From positions 1 to 20,721 of IMG/VR virus record IMGVR_UViG_3300042473_000806: a stretch of DNA of 20,721 bases; one strand, given 5' to 3'. The notes beneath the pieces were generated by a model. It did not search any database. It was not told the DNA's origin and saw only the letters and a list, made by a program, of their open reading frames with translations. The DNA is from a virus. Each line of letters begins with the position of its first letter. The stretch's first letter is position 1. Shown here one piece after another: positions 13,762-20,721 of this stretch. Made by a program: the position numbers and the translations under genes.

Positions 13762-14771
13762 TGCCAACGCTAGGCGCTAAGTCTTTCACGAAGGTCGTCG
13801 TCAAGAGCGAGAGCGGCTACGGCACTCCTGCAACTTTCAACGACGCCAACGGCGAGTTGCTTCACACCGACATCGTCGGCATTGTTGACCCGGGCGTCGT
13901 CGTTGACTTGGCTGATGATAAGAGCGTCGGCATCCGCCCACGCCGCGTCGCTGCTTCCGCAACCATCACCGCGAAGTCGCCAGTCGTCACGTTCGGCGAA
14001 GCGCCTGCGTCACTCCGCACGCTTCCAATCGTCTTCGACTCACTCGCAACCATCACCCCAACGGGCTCTGGCCCATACACCTACGCCTACGCGCCAAGCC
14101 AGACGGACGTTGACACGCTGAAGACCTACTCGCTCTACGTCACGGACGGCGTGCAGAAGTTCGTGATCGACGGGTGCGTGCCGACGGAGATCACCCTGAG
14201 CGCCGACCAATCGGGCCTTCTTCAGATGGGCACCACGTGGGCAGGGCGCGCACTTACCACCAGCACTGACACCAGCACCGCTGCCTTCGCGCAGCAGTAC
14301 TTCGTGCCGGGGCGACTCTTCGGACTGAAGACGCACGGCTCCATGATCACCGCGAAGACGGGCACGGGCACCGCCTACTCCAGCTACATCACGAACTGGA
14401 GCCTCACCCTTATGCCGGGCGCTGCCCCGCTGCAGGTGTTGAACGGCTCCACCACGAACGTGAACGCTGGCGGCGTCGCCTACACGGGCGCGCTGGACGG
14501 CACCCTTGAGTTGACCATCGCATCGAACAGCGCCGCCACCAGCGCCTTCCCAGTCGGGGACATCGGCGCCACGAAGTTCGTGCAGGTGCAGGGCATTGAC
14601 GCCAACGGCTACGGCTTCACCGCCAACGTGTGCGGCGTCGTTGAGAACGTCAGCGTCATCGGCTCGGAGAGCGACGGGCTCATCTTGAACACCGTGACCC
14701 TGCAGCTCGCCAGCAACGGCACGAACTCGATTCTCTGCTGGGTGGATTCACCACTCTCGGCGCGTCCATAA
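13761..14771 (+). CDS. Major tail (tube) protein
   Basis: A 336-residue product rich in Thr, Ser and Gly, and almost all beta strand: KSFTKVVVKSESGYGTPATF at the start, YTYAYAPSQTDVDTLKTYSLYVTDG, FVIDGCVPTEITLSADQSGLLQM (a strand seen in siphovirus tube proteins), and a long C-terminal beta block with YTGALDGTLELTI. The place before the frameshifting chaperones and the tape measure is diagnostic. The length is in the range for tube proteins with an extra C-terminal domain. AAGGAG (13747-13752) precedes the ATG. Confidence 0.82.
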   Translation: MPTLGAKSFTKVVVKSESGYGTPATFNDANGELLHTDIVGIVDPGVVVDLADDKSVGIRPRRVAASATITAKSPVVTFGEAPASLRTLPIVFDSLATITPTGSGPYTYAYAPSQTDVDTLKTYSLYVTDGVQKFVIDGCVPTEITLSADQSGLLQMGTTWAGRALTTSTDTSTAAFAQQYFVPGRLFGLKTHGSMITAKTGTGTAYSSYITNWSLTLMPGAAPLQVLNGSTTNVNAGGVAYTGALDGTLELTIASNSAATSAFPVGDIGATKFVQVQGIDANGYGFTANVCGVVENVSVIGSESDGLILNTVTLQLASNGTNSILCWVDSPLSARP

Positions 14772-14776
14772 AGTAG

Positions 14777-14791
14777 CCCGCACTTAGCGGG
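14777..14791 (+). other. Small hairpin before the chaperone ribosome site
   Basis: CCCGC (14777-14781) pairs with GCGGG (14787-14791) around a 5-nt loop, directly before GGAGGAGGAG. If formed in the mRNA it touches the ribosome site and could limit chaperone translation. Only five pairs, so tentative. Confidence 0.3.
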
Positions 14792-14803
14792 GAGGAGGAG
14801 CAC

Positions 14804-15088
14804 ATGGCAAGCACTGACGTCGTCGTCGTTCACCTAGACGGAGAGTTCGCTGGCTGGCACGCCACGATGCGCACGCCTGCACGCATCAGCGCGCGCGTGC
14901 TCATTGACCTTGAGAGCGATTCGAACGCTAAGAAGTTGACCGCCTACGGCAAGATGATCCTGAGCGTTGAAGGCTGGAAGGACTGCGACGGCAACCCAAC
15001 GAACGACCCGCTAGACGGGCCACTCACGGCGCTGAACGCAGCGGCTGAGAAGTGGGCAGCACTGGCGGGCGACGTCCCAAAAGAGTGA
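14804..15088 (+). CDS. Tail assembly chaperone G
   Basis: A 94-residue acidic product: VVVVHLDGEFAGWHATMRTPARISARVLIDLES, then KKLTAYGKMILSVEGWKDCDGNPTNDPLDG, and a helical end. The gene lies between the tube protein and tape measure, just where lambda G/GT-type chaperones lie, and its end carries a slippery site for making the longer form. Chaperones of this kind coat the tape measure until the tube forms. The start follows GGAGGAGGAG (14790-14800). The family call rests mainly on order, size and the frameshift. Confidence 0.85.
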   Translation: MASTDVVVVHLDGEFAGWHATMRTPARISARVLIDLESDSNAKKLTAYGKMILSVEGWKDCDGNPTNDPLDGPLTALNAAAEKWAALAGDVPKE

Positions 15089-15276
15089 GGCTTGCCGCCC
15101 GGCAAATCAGCCTAGGGCAAGCAGTCCGTCCACCAGTTGAGATCATCTTCCACATCCTTGCCGAGAAGTTCGGCAAGTTTCCGTGGGAAATCGAAGAAGC
15201 CCCGCTAGACTCCGTGCTGCTGGCGTGGGCTCTCCACGTCGAGATGCAACCGAAGGACGTGAAGCGTGGTCGCTAA
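14804..15276 (+). CDS. Tail assembly chaperone GT, -1 frameshift product
   Basis: Reading the G frame up to AAA at 15080-15082 and then shifting -1 gives a 157-residue fusion: 93 residues of G, then RVRLAARQISLGQ and a second part with VEIIFHILAEKFGKFPWEIEEAPLDSVLLAWALHVEMQP, ending at TAA 15274-15276. The second part has the W-E-I-E-E helix style of T-part chaperone extensions. An internal start at 15052 in the second frame is not needed. The product would bring the tape measure to the tube. The end overlaps the next gene by 11 nt. Confidence 0.8.
15076..15122 (+). promoter_or_regulatory. Programmed -1 frameshift signal (CCCAAAA and downstream stem)
   Basis: C-CCA-AAA (15076-15082) is a perfect X-XXY-YYZ heptamer in the zero frame. 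The zero-frame stop TGA is only 4 nt later (15086-15088). GCTTGCC (15090-15096) pairs with GGCAAGC (15116-15122), starting 7 nt after the heptamer; a shorter TTGCC/GGCAA stem (15092-15105) competes. The spacing fits a stimulatory structure. Confidence 0.82.
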
Positions 15277-15778
15277 GGGCAACGAGAAGGTCAGAATCTT
15301 CGTCACGCCTGAGTCGCTCAAGGCGACGGACGACCTGCGCCTTGGCTTCTTGGAAGCCAGCAACCCCCGCAAGTTCAAGGCTATGTTGCAGCTCGCCACG
15401 CTGAACGCTGCTCGCACCATGGTGAAGCCAGTCAAGGCGAAGGCACCCGTGCGCACTGGACGCCTGCGTGGCGCAGTGGCTGCCCGCAAGGGTAAGAACG
15501 ACCGCCCGTCGTCCGTCGTCGGAGTCAAGGCAGGCAAGAGCCGGGGCGACATGCAAGGCGCGTGGTACCGCTGGTTTGTGGTCAGTGGCACATCTGGCAC
15601 CAGAAACACAAAGCGGCAGGGTAGAGTCAACATCCAGCGAGTGCCAGCGCGTGACTTCGTCAAGCAGGCAGTCACAGAGCCAAGCGTTCAGGCGCGGGCC
15701 ATTGAAGTATTGAACAACACAATCCAAGCCTTCTTGGATGGCACCATCAAATACAGGGGGCGAAGGGGTAGACGATGA
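15266..15778 (+). CDS. HK97 gp10-like protein, unusual position
   Basis: A 170-residue basic product. The diagnostic stretch is NAARTMVKPVKAKAPVRTGRLRGAVAARKG at about 47-76, the standard HK97 gp10-like core (helix, then KAPVRTGRLR). Then SSVVGVKAGK, AWYRWFVVSGTSGT and a VPARDFVKQAV segment, all usual for the family. Such proteins take part in tail completion at the head end. Here it lies after the chaperones instead of before the tube gene. The GTG at 15266 follows AAGGA and overlaps the chaperone end by 11 nt. The family call is good; the role in this position is open. Confidence 0.78.
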   Translation: MVAKGNEKVRIFVTPESLKATDDLRLGFLEASNPRKFKAMLQLATLNAARTMVKPVKAKAPVRTGRLRGAVAARKGKNDRPSSVVGVKAGKSRGDMQGAWYRWFVVSGTSGTRNTKRQGRVNIQRVPARDFVKQAVTEPSVQARAIEVLNNTIQAFLDGTIKYRGRRGRR

Positions 15779-16902
15779 ACAAGGGCACCATGAACCTAGT
15801 CATCAAGGCGATCGACAACGCTACGCCAACCCTGCGCACCATCGGCAAGGGCTTCGGAACTCTCAAGAACACCAGCATCGCCGCGTTCAAGGGCATCGCT
15901 GCAGCGTCAGCCCTAGTCGCCACTGCTCTCATTGGCTTCGGGGTCGCAGCCGTCAAGGCTGCACTAGACGACGAACGCTCAACCCTAAAACTGAACGCAG
16001 CCCTGAAGGCGCGTGGCATCCTCACTGACGGGCTCAAGACTGCAATCGACAGGCAGATTGAAAGCATGGCTGCACTCGGCATCGCTGATGACGAAGTACG
16101 CGCAGGCATTGAAGTCTCCAGCCGCTACTTCAGCAAGCAGGCAGACATCCTTGCCGTCAACGCCGCAGCTGCAGACATCGCAGCCGTCACTGGTGGCGAC
16201 CTTGCGGAGATCATCACCACCATCGGCAAGGGTGCTCGGGGTTCAACCCGTGGACTCATGGCGCTGGGCATCACCGTCAAGAAGGGCGCTGGCTTGCAGG
16301 AGATCCTCACCGCAACGACGGAGAAGTACGGCGGCATCGCTGCCGAGATCGCCAACTCAACGAGTGGACGGCTTGCCGCTGGGCAGGTTCGATTCAATGA
16401 AGCCATTGAAAAGTTCGGCTACAAGCTCATGCCAATCTTCCAAGATGCACTTGACTGGATCACGAACAAAGGGCTGCCAGCGTTTGAGGCTGCTCTCGGC
16501 GCGCTTGCGCCGATCCTCCTTGACGCCTACGAGAAGCAGGTCATCCCCCTCATCAAGTCAGTCGACGATCTTGCAAAGTCGTTCGGAGCAACTGGCGGCG
16601 CCATTGAAGTATTCGCCACCGCGACACAGATCGCACTCTTCCCACTGCTCAAGTTGATGGAAGCCATGAAAATCATCATTGACGGGATCGCTGCGGGGAT
16701 CCGATTCATCACGGGAGCACCCGATCCCAACAACGTACTTCCGACGGGCGCCTTCACGAGCTACGCTGGCGGCCCGTCTTACCCCGGCGCGCCAACATCC
16801 AGCACGCCACCGCTCACGGTCGTCATCGGCAACAAGCCAGTGGACGGCGTAGTGCGTGACTCCATGGGCAGGATTCTGGGCACCACCCCCGGGCCACGCT
16901 AA
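15775..16902 (+). CDS. Tape measure protein, short (375 aa)
   Basis: The product has an N-terminal helix with NATPTLRTIGKGFGTLK, a hydrophobic stretch at about 36-62 (AASALVATALIGFGVAAV), long Ala-rich helices with GDLAEIITTIGKGARGSTRGLMALGITVKKG, a family-typical GYKLMPIFQDALDWI segment, a second hydrophobic helix region near FPLLKLMEAMKIIIDGIAAGI and a Pro/Ser-rich tail. These features, with its place after the chaperones, identify a tape measure. Using about 1.5 angstrom per residue, the tail would be only near 55 nm. Start ATGA overlap at 15775; an ATG at 15790 is a weaker alternative. Confidence 0.85.
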   Translation: MNKGTMNLVIKAIDNATPTLRTIGKGFGTLKNTSIAAFKGIAAASALVATALIGFGVAAVKAALDDERSTLKLNAALKARGILTDGLKTAIDRQIESMAALGIADDEVRAGIEVSSRYFSKQADILAVNAAAADIAAVTGGDLAEIITTIGKGARGSTRGLMALGITVKKGAGLQEILTATTEKYGGIAAEIANSTSGRLAAGQVRFNEAIEKFGYKLMPIFQDALDWITNKGLPAFEAALGALAPILLDAYEKQVIPLIKSVDDLAKSFGATGGAIEVFATATQIALFPLLKLMEAMKIIIDGIAAGIRFITGAPDPNNVLPTGAFTSYAGGPSYPGAPTSSTPPLTVVIGNKPVDGVVRDSMGRILGTTPGPR

Positions 16903-16905
16903 GTC

Positions 16906-18327
16906 ATGGCGACGCACCCCTTCGCCATCATCGTTGACGGCGTCAACAGCGGCGCCAACATCCTTGACGACTACAGCACCGCGAGCCCAGAGACGCCATG
17001 GGTTGACCCTGAGACGGTCACGCTCACGCAAGACGCCAACGGTGAGGGCGGCTCTCTCCAGTTCGAAGTGGTGCAGGTCAAGACTCCGGGCGGCGGGCCG
17101 TGGTGGAAGTCAGGCGCAGTCAACGACAACGCGCGCGTGCGCTTTCAGGTTAGCGGCACCACCACCTTCTTGGGATACATCGTGCAGATTGACGCGCAGC
17201 TCGCCGAGAACGGACTGGGCACCCGCGCGCTGGTCATGGCGTCTGCAGCCTCATCGTTCTTGGATAAGATCATCGTCTACAAGGGGCGCCAACTGACGGG
17301 CACGAAGTCGGGATACACCAGCAACTTCAAGATCGGCGTAAGTGGTGGATCAGATCAGGCAGCCGTCACCGCGCTGGTGAGCAAGGCAGACGCTGCCATG
17401 GCGTTCAGCACGGGCACCAGCGGGCGCACCGCCAACCGCCTCATCGTCAACACGAACACCACGCCAACCTACACGGGCACGAGCGTCGTCGTCGGGCAAC
17501 TCAACATGGTGCCCGGCACGCTGCGCTCATGCCTTGACACCATCAAGGAGGCAGCCGAAGCCATTGACGGGGAAGAACGCCGCTACTGGGTGGCGCCGAG
17601 CGGCACGATCAACTATGCCCGACTGGGCAGCGCCGTGCCGACCTACGCCAACGCCCCCTTCAAGGTCGTCACCACGGCGACCTACAGCCCCTACGGCTCT
17701 AGCTCAGCAGCGGCAACGCTGCAGGTGCGCAACCTTAGCGTCAGCCTTGACCATGACGTCATCGTCAAGAAGGCACGCTTCGTCTTCAACACGAACGCTG
17801 ATGACTGGGACGCCCAGATCAGCGGCGGCGCCTACACGGTGAAAGATCCGTATGGTCGAGTCTACGATCAGGCAGCGCCGAACGGTGCAGGCATGACGAC
17901 GCGCAACGGCCCACGCCCAGAGACGATCATCGGCGTGACGCCGCAGCCTGCGAAGGCAGCGTCGCCAACCTACTGGACGGCAAAGATCACGGACTATGGC
18001 AAGAAGTACTTTGGGACGGACACCTACCCCAACCGCGCCGCGCCGCAGCGCAGCATCACCTTCAGCGTGCGCGGGGCTGATACGACGAACAACCCGTACG
18101 GCTTCGCCAACGGATACCGCCAGACGGCGCCGAGCACCTTCGTGCTGCAGAGTGGCTGGGAGGCTGGGCAGTACGTCAGCATCGCGGCGTCGTCGCTCGA
18201 CCTCAGCGGGCTATACCGCATTGAGTCGCTCACCATGTCCTTCGAGCCGGGCTCTATGATTCGCCAGTTCGACTTGACGTGCGAGCGGGTACCGCGCAAT
18301 CCGTTGAAGAAGTTCTTGCAGGGGTAA
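16906..18327 (+). CDS. Minor tail protein, tail hub candidate
   Basis: A 473-residue product, beta-rich. It starts with FAIIVDGVNSGANILDDYS, then a block with SLQFEVVQVK...ARVRFQVSGTTTFLGYIVQIDAQ as in hub or distal-tail proteins, a helix segment LRSCLDTIKEAAEAIDGEERRYWVAPSGTINYARLG typical of siphovirus tail-hub proteins, and a C-terminal block ending IRQFDLTCERVPRNPLKKFLQG. It follows the tape measure with only a 3-nt gap and has no clear ribosome site, so it may depend on coupling. It should form the tail-tip hub. The family is probable from layout. Confidence 0.7.
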   Translation: MATHPFAIIVDGVNSGANILDDYSTASPETPWVDPETVTLTQDANGEGGSLQFEVVQVKTPGGGPWWKSGAVNDNARVRFQVSGTTTFLGYIVQIDAQLAENGLGTRALVMASAASSFLDKIIVYKGRQLTGTKSGYTSNFKIGVSGGSDQAAVTALVSKADAAMAFSTGTSGRTANRLIVNTNTTPTYTGTSVVVGQLNMVPGTLRSCLDTIKEAAEAIDGEERRYWVAPSGTINYARLGSAVPTYANAPFKVVTTATYSPYGSSSAAATLQVRNLSVSLDHDVIVKKARFVFNTNADDWDAQISGGAYTVKDPYGRVYDQAAPNGAGMTTRNGPRPETIIGVTPQPAKAASPTYWTAKITDYGKKYFGTDTYPNRAAPQRSITFSVRGADTTNNPYGFANGYRQTAPSTFVLQSGWEAGQYVSIAASSLDLSGLYRIESLTMSFEPGSMIRQFDLTCERVPRNPLKKFLQG

Positions 18328-18330
18328 GAG

Positions 18331-19962
18331 ATGATTGGAAAGTTTGGATCGGATCAGCAGCAGCTCGCCACTCTAGGCGGCGGCGTCATCAGTGAAGACG
18401 GTGCAGTGCTCATCAGTGGCGAGAGCACCAGCTCACGCAGCCTGCTCGCAGGGCCCGCCCTGCTCAGAGAAGCCCAGACGTTCGTCGCCAACGGTGACTT
18501 CGCCATCCCGCCTGCAGACCCAGCCGCTGCAATCGGCACTGATAACGCACTGCCGTACTTCACCGCGCAGGACTTCGGCAACGGCAGGATTGTCGCAACG
18601 ATTGAGGATGCGCCCCTTGCGGCTGGTCAGAACATCTTGCGCTTCACCATGACCAACGCCATCGACGGTGACTTCTTCCTGATGGATCGTTTTATCTCGG
18701 TGCCAACGTCGCAGGCTCGAACGTTCGGCAATCAGCCGCGACTCTCAGTGGTCGCCGCGACCTCATCGGCGAACTATAACGCCTACATCTTTTCTCAGTA
18801 CTATCAAGAAGACCTGCAGACATCAACTGGGACTGGATCATCAGGAGCTATAAGTGGCGCGGACATTGCAACGGCACTGGCTGCAGTGACAAGTGCTGGA
18901 GTTGAATACCAAACCAATCCGAACGGCACGGGCGTTGCTCCGGAAGACGCTGCCTTCCTTGTCATCAGAGTCGGCGTCTTTGTCACTGGCAACGTTTCGG
19001 CAGCAGAGCTTGACTTTGCAGAAGTGCGAGTTGACCGCTCAACGATCCAATACCTTGTCTCGGAGCAAGCCTTCCCTGACCTATACGGCCCTGCATCTGT
19101 TTATCTGTATCAGGGCAACCTGGTTTTGCTCAACGGGGGCGTCGTTGGCTCGGAGCCAAAGATCGTTCTCAACGCTCCTTCAGGCGACATCACCGTCAAC
19201 GCTACGCTACAAGGCAAAACGATCAGCCTCACCAGCGCATCTCGAACTGCGAGCACGGTGACCATTGTGACCACGAGCGCGCACGCACTAGCGACTGGGT
19301 ATGAGGTCATCGTCGCTGGCATCACTGGCGTCCCCGGCACCACGATGAACGGCACCTTCATCGTGACGGTGACGAACTCGACCACGTTCACCTACACCGC
19401 AGCTGGCACGGCTGGCTCTGGCACGGTGACTGGGGCAACAGTGAAGAGCGGCCCAGGCTCAGGCATCATCTACCTCAAGCCAGCCGCCACCGCCGCAGGG
19501 CGCGTGCAGATTGACGGCCCTAACTCAAACTGGCTTGCGCGCGTCACTGCGACTGCGGCGCAGTCGCTCACCAACAACACCGCAGCCAAGATCACCTTCA
19601 ACACTGCAAGCAGCACGCCAGACATTGACTCATACGATCCGAAGGGCTGGTTTGATAACGCCAACGACAGGATCGTGATTGGTCAGGCTGGCTTCTACAA
19701 CATCACCGCCAATGTCGGCTTTGCCACCAACGCAACAGGTCGTCGGCTCGTGCAAATCTATGTCAACGGATCAGACCGTGGCGGCGTGCAGGTAGCCGCA
19801 CTTTCTGGAGCCACAACAATCCTAAGCGCTTCAACCAATGTGTATCTTGCCGTCAACGACTATGTGGAAGTATTCGCGCTGCAGCAGTCAGGCGGAGCAC
19901 TCAACACAGTCTTTGTCTCAGGCGTGTATCCGGCACTTAGCGTCGGAAGGATTGGTGCGTGA
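18331..19962 (+). CDS. Tail fibre or tip protein with C1q-like C-terminus
   Basis: A 543-residue product. Residues 50-135 (FVANGDFAIP...LPYFTAQDFG, then a FRFTM-like strand) look like a carbohydrate-binding jelly roll. Residues 303-371 form a Thr/Val-rich beta module (TVTIVTTSAHALATGYEVIVAG, then NGTFIVTV, then TTFTYTAAG) common in phage and environmental adhesins. Residues 398-536 resemble a C1q/TNF-like tip: ARVTATAAQSLTNNTAAKI, IVIGQAGFYNITANVGFAT, RRLVQIYVNGSDRGG, YLAVNDYVEVFALQQSGG. Such tips usually trimerise and bind host surface glycans. Residues 120-270 use more AT-rich codons than the neighbours, so a part may have been exchanged. Receptor-binding role inferred. Confidence 0.7.
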   Translation: MIGKFGSDQQQLATLGGGVISEDGAVLISGESTSSRSLLAGPALLREAQTFVANGDFAIPPADPAAAIGTDNALPYFTAQDFGNGRIVATIEDAPLAAGQNILRFTMTNAIDGDFFLMDRFISVPTSQARTFGNQPRLSVVAATSSANYNAYIFSQYYQEDLQTSTGTGSSGAISGADIATALAAVTSAGVEYQTNPNGTGVAPEDAAFLVIRVGVFVTGNVSAAELDFAEVRVDRSTIQYLVSEQAFPDLYGPASVYLYQGNLVLLNGGVVGSEPKIVLNAPSGDITVNATLQGKTISLTSASRTASTVTIVTTSAHALATGYEVIVAGITGVPGTTMNGTFIVTVTNSTTFTYTAAGTAGSGTVTGATVKSGPGSGIIYLKPAATAAGRVQIDGPNSNWLARVTATAAQSLTNNTAAKITFNTASSTPDIDSYDPKGWFDNANDRIVIGQAGFYNITANVGFATNATGRRLVQIYVNGSDRGGVQVAALSGATTILSASTNVYLAVNDYVEVFALQQSGGALNTVFVSGVYPALSVGRIGA

Positions 19963-20165
19963 TGGACGCTGAACTTGCTGCACTAGATCAAGCAATGGCC
20001 GCGTCAGCAGTCCACGGCTGGCAGGTGATCTTGCTCGACCAGATTGACGGCGTGTGGACTGCCCAAGCATCCGACAAGCTCGACGGCGACCCACTGCTCA
20101 CAGGCACCGGCGCAACTCGAACTGCCGCGCTGCTCGCGCTGACTGCCGCGCTGGAGGGGGCATGA
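19962..20165 (+). CDS. Small unknown protein, 67 aa, after the fibre gene
   Basis: An acidic, mostly helical product: DAELAALDQAMAASAVHGWQVILLDQIDG, a turn with WTAQASDKLDGDPLLTG, then TRTAALLALTAALE. I do not recognise it. The HGWQVILL strand and the TGATR-to-AALLALTAAL helix give an alpha/beta look. The ATG at 19962 overlaps the fibre stop as TGATG; a GTG at 19959 would add one residue. Its place between fibre and membrane protein may mean fibre assembly help or an early lysis-block member. No function assigned. Confidence 0.55.
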   Translation: MDAELAALDQAMAASAVHGWQVILLDQIDGVWTAQASDKLDGDPLLTGTGATRTAALLALTAALEGA

Positions 20166-20347
20166 CGCGCAGCCAAGCCGACGCCATCCTTGAACGACTA
20201 GACGCGCAGAGCGCCAAGATCGACCGCCTGCAGTCAGAGATTGACCAGATGAAGGGCGGGCTCACGGTGCTCAAGGCGATCGGCGCCTTCTTGGGAGTTG
20301 GGGGAATCGGCGCGCTTCTGGCGTGGCTTCAACAGCAGGGCAAGTAG
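20162..20347 (+). CDS. XhlA-like coiled-coil and membrane protein, 61 aa
   Basis: An N-terminal coiled coil (DAILERLDAQSAKIDRLQSEIDQMKGGL, heptads visible) is followed by one hydrophobic segment (LKAIGAFLGVGGIGALLAWL) and a short polar end (QQQGK). This is the shape of XhlA/hemolysin-type small phage proteins, which sit in the host membrane and often work with a holin or endolysin. It is right after the tail module, where lysis genes commonly start. Coupled by ATGA before and TAGTG after. Family by shape only, since the length is short. Confidence 0.62.
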   Translation: MTRSQADAILERLDAQSAKIDRLQSEIDQMKGGLTVLKAIGAFLGVGGIGALLAWLQQQGK

Positions 20348-20721
20348 TGCGCCGCGTACTCATCCCGCTCGTGGCTGCCGCCATGCTCTTCTGCACGCTG
20401 CCAGCGTTGGCGCAGGATGAACCCCAGCACGGGCTGACGATGACCGTCTACCCGGAGGTGATCGTTGGCACTGGCCCGTGGGAGACAGCGCCCACCACTG
20501 AGCCCTGCTTCGTCGGCATCGTGCCCAACATCGACTTCATGTGGGGCGGCGACGCTCCAGCTGCAGGCTGCCCCGCCGACTTCTTCATGGTGCACTTCAC
20601 TGGCTGGATCACCGTCCCAGAATCGGGCGCGTGGGAGTGGCTGAACTGGAGTGACGACGGCTGGCGCATGACCATCGGCGACTTCGTGGCGCTGGACGAC
20701 TGGAACTTCCACGGGTGCGGC
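20347..20721 (+). CDS. Secreted PA14-like domain protein, 5' part
   Basis: Open from GTG 20347 to the window end (125 residues seen). Residues 1-22 are a signal peptide (RR, then a hydrophobic stretch, ending PALA before QDE). Residues 78-123 resemble the PA14 beta-barrel: FFMVHFTGWITVPESGAWEW, then NWSDDGWRMTIGD with the conserved S-D-D-G, then LDDWNFHG. Two Cys (54, 75) could pair after export. PA14 domains bind carbohydrate or act as surface adhesins. The gene overlaps the XhlA-like gene as TAGTG. What it does in a phage is unknown; the rest lies outside the window. Confidence 0.7.
   Translation, partial: MRRVLIPLVAAAMLFCTLPALAQDEPQHGLTMTVYPEVIVGTGPWETAPTTEPCFVGIVPNIDFMWGGDAPAAGCPADFFMVHFTGWITVPESGAWEWLNWSDDGWRMTIGDFVALDDWNFHGCG

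Noticed and set aside
15052-15276. Independent gene starting at GTG 15052
   Set aside because: The frame is better explained as the -1 extension of the chaperone; the start lacks a clear ribosome site.
1-20721. tRNA, CRISPR array, integrase, transposon ends
   Set aside because: No cloverleaf, regular spaced repeats, recombinase motifs or terminal inverted repeats were seen by reading.

Overview
The window is a continuous stretch of a tailed double-stranded DNA phage genome (Caudoviricetes, long non-contractile siphovirus tail, HK97-type head). Every supported gene lies on the + strand. The DNA is GC-rich by eye, GTG starts are common, and adjacent genes are nearly all joined by ATGA, GTGA, TGATG, TAATG or TAGTG start/stop overlaps. 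No tRNA, rRNA, CRISPR array, insertion sequence, integrase or repressor was seen. The host cannot be fixed from this window. The GC content, the GTG starts and the gene types would fit an actinobacterial or other high-GC host, which is inference only.

Layout. (1) Positions 1-5980 hold an early and DNA-metabolism block: the 3' end of an unknown gene, a Rad52/Rad22-type single-strand annealing protein, an SPPY-type DNA methyltransferase, a winged-helix replication-type protein, a dNMP kinase, several small unknown genes, a PD-(D/E)xK-like nuclease, a secreted RlpA-like double-psi beta-barrel protein, a DNA-binding protein with a C-terminal four-cysteine motif, an HExxH metallopeptidase and an HNH endonuclease. 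(2) Positions 6071-11960 hold the packaging and head block: small and large terminase (overlapping by 133 nt), portal, a HAD-phosphatase/middle-domain/U35 protease fusion with a strong internal start, and the HK97-fold major capsid protein. Apart from the 90-nt interval before the small terminase, the largest gaps in the window flank the capsid gene, and each holds a hairpin; the downstream one is a 15-bp stem closed by a TTCG loop. (3) Positions 12039-14771 hold connector and tail genes: two small unknown or decoration-like proteins, a head-tail connector, a tail-completion candidate, another small protein and the major tail protein. (4) Positions 14804-20165 hold tail assembly: chaperones G and GT with a CCCAAAA -1 frameshift site, an HK97 gp10-like protein in an unusual place, a short tape measure, a tail hub candidate, a tail fibre with a C1q-like tip, and a small unknown. 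(5) Positions 20162 to the end hold an XhlA-like coiled-coil/membrane protein and the 5' part of a secreted PA14-like protein cut by the window end.

How it works together: the left block probably provides recombination, nucleotide supply and DNA modification. Terminase, portal, protease and capsid build and fill the head, and the protease gene may make both a HAD-fused and a free form. The connector and tail genes follow in assembly order except for the gp10-like gene. The right end holds adsorption and possibly lysis or envelope functions. The most unusual points are the HAD-protease fusion with an internal ribosome binding site, the terminase gene overlap, the SSB-like tail on the annealing protein, and the hairpins around the capsid gene.
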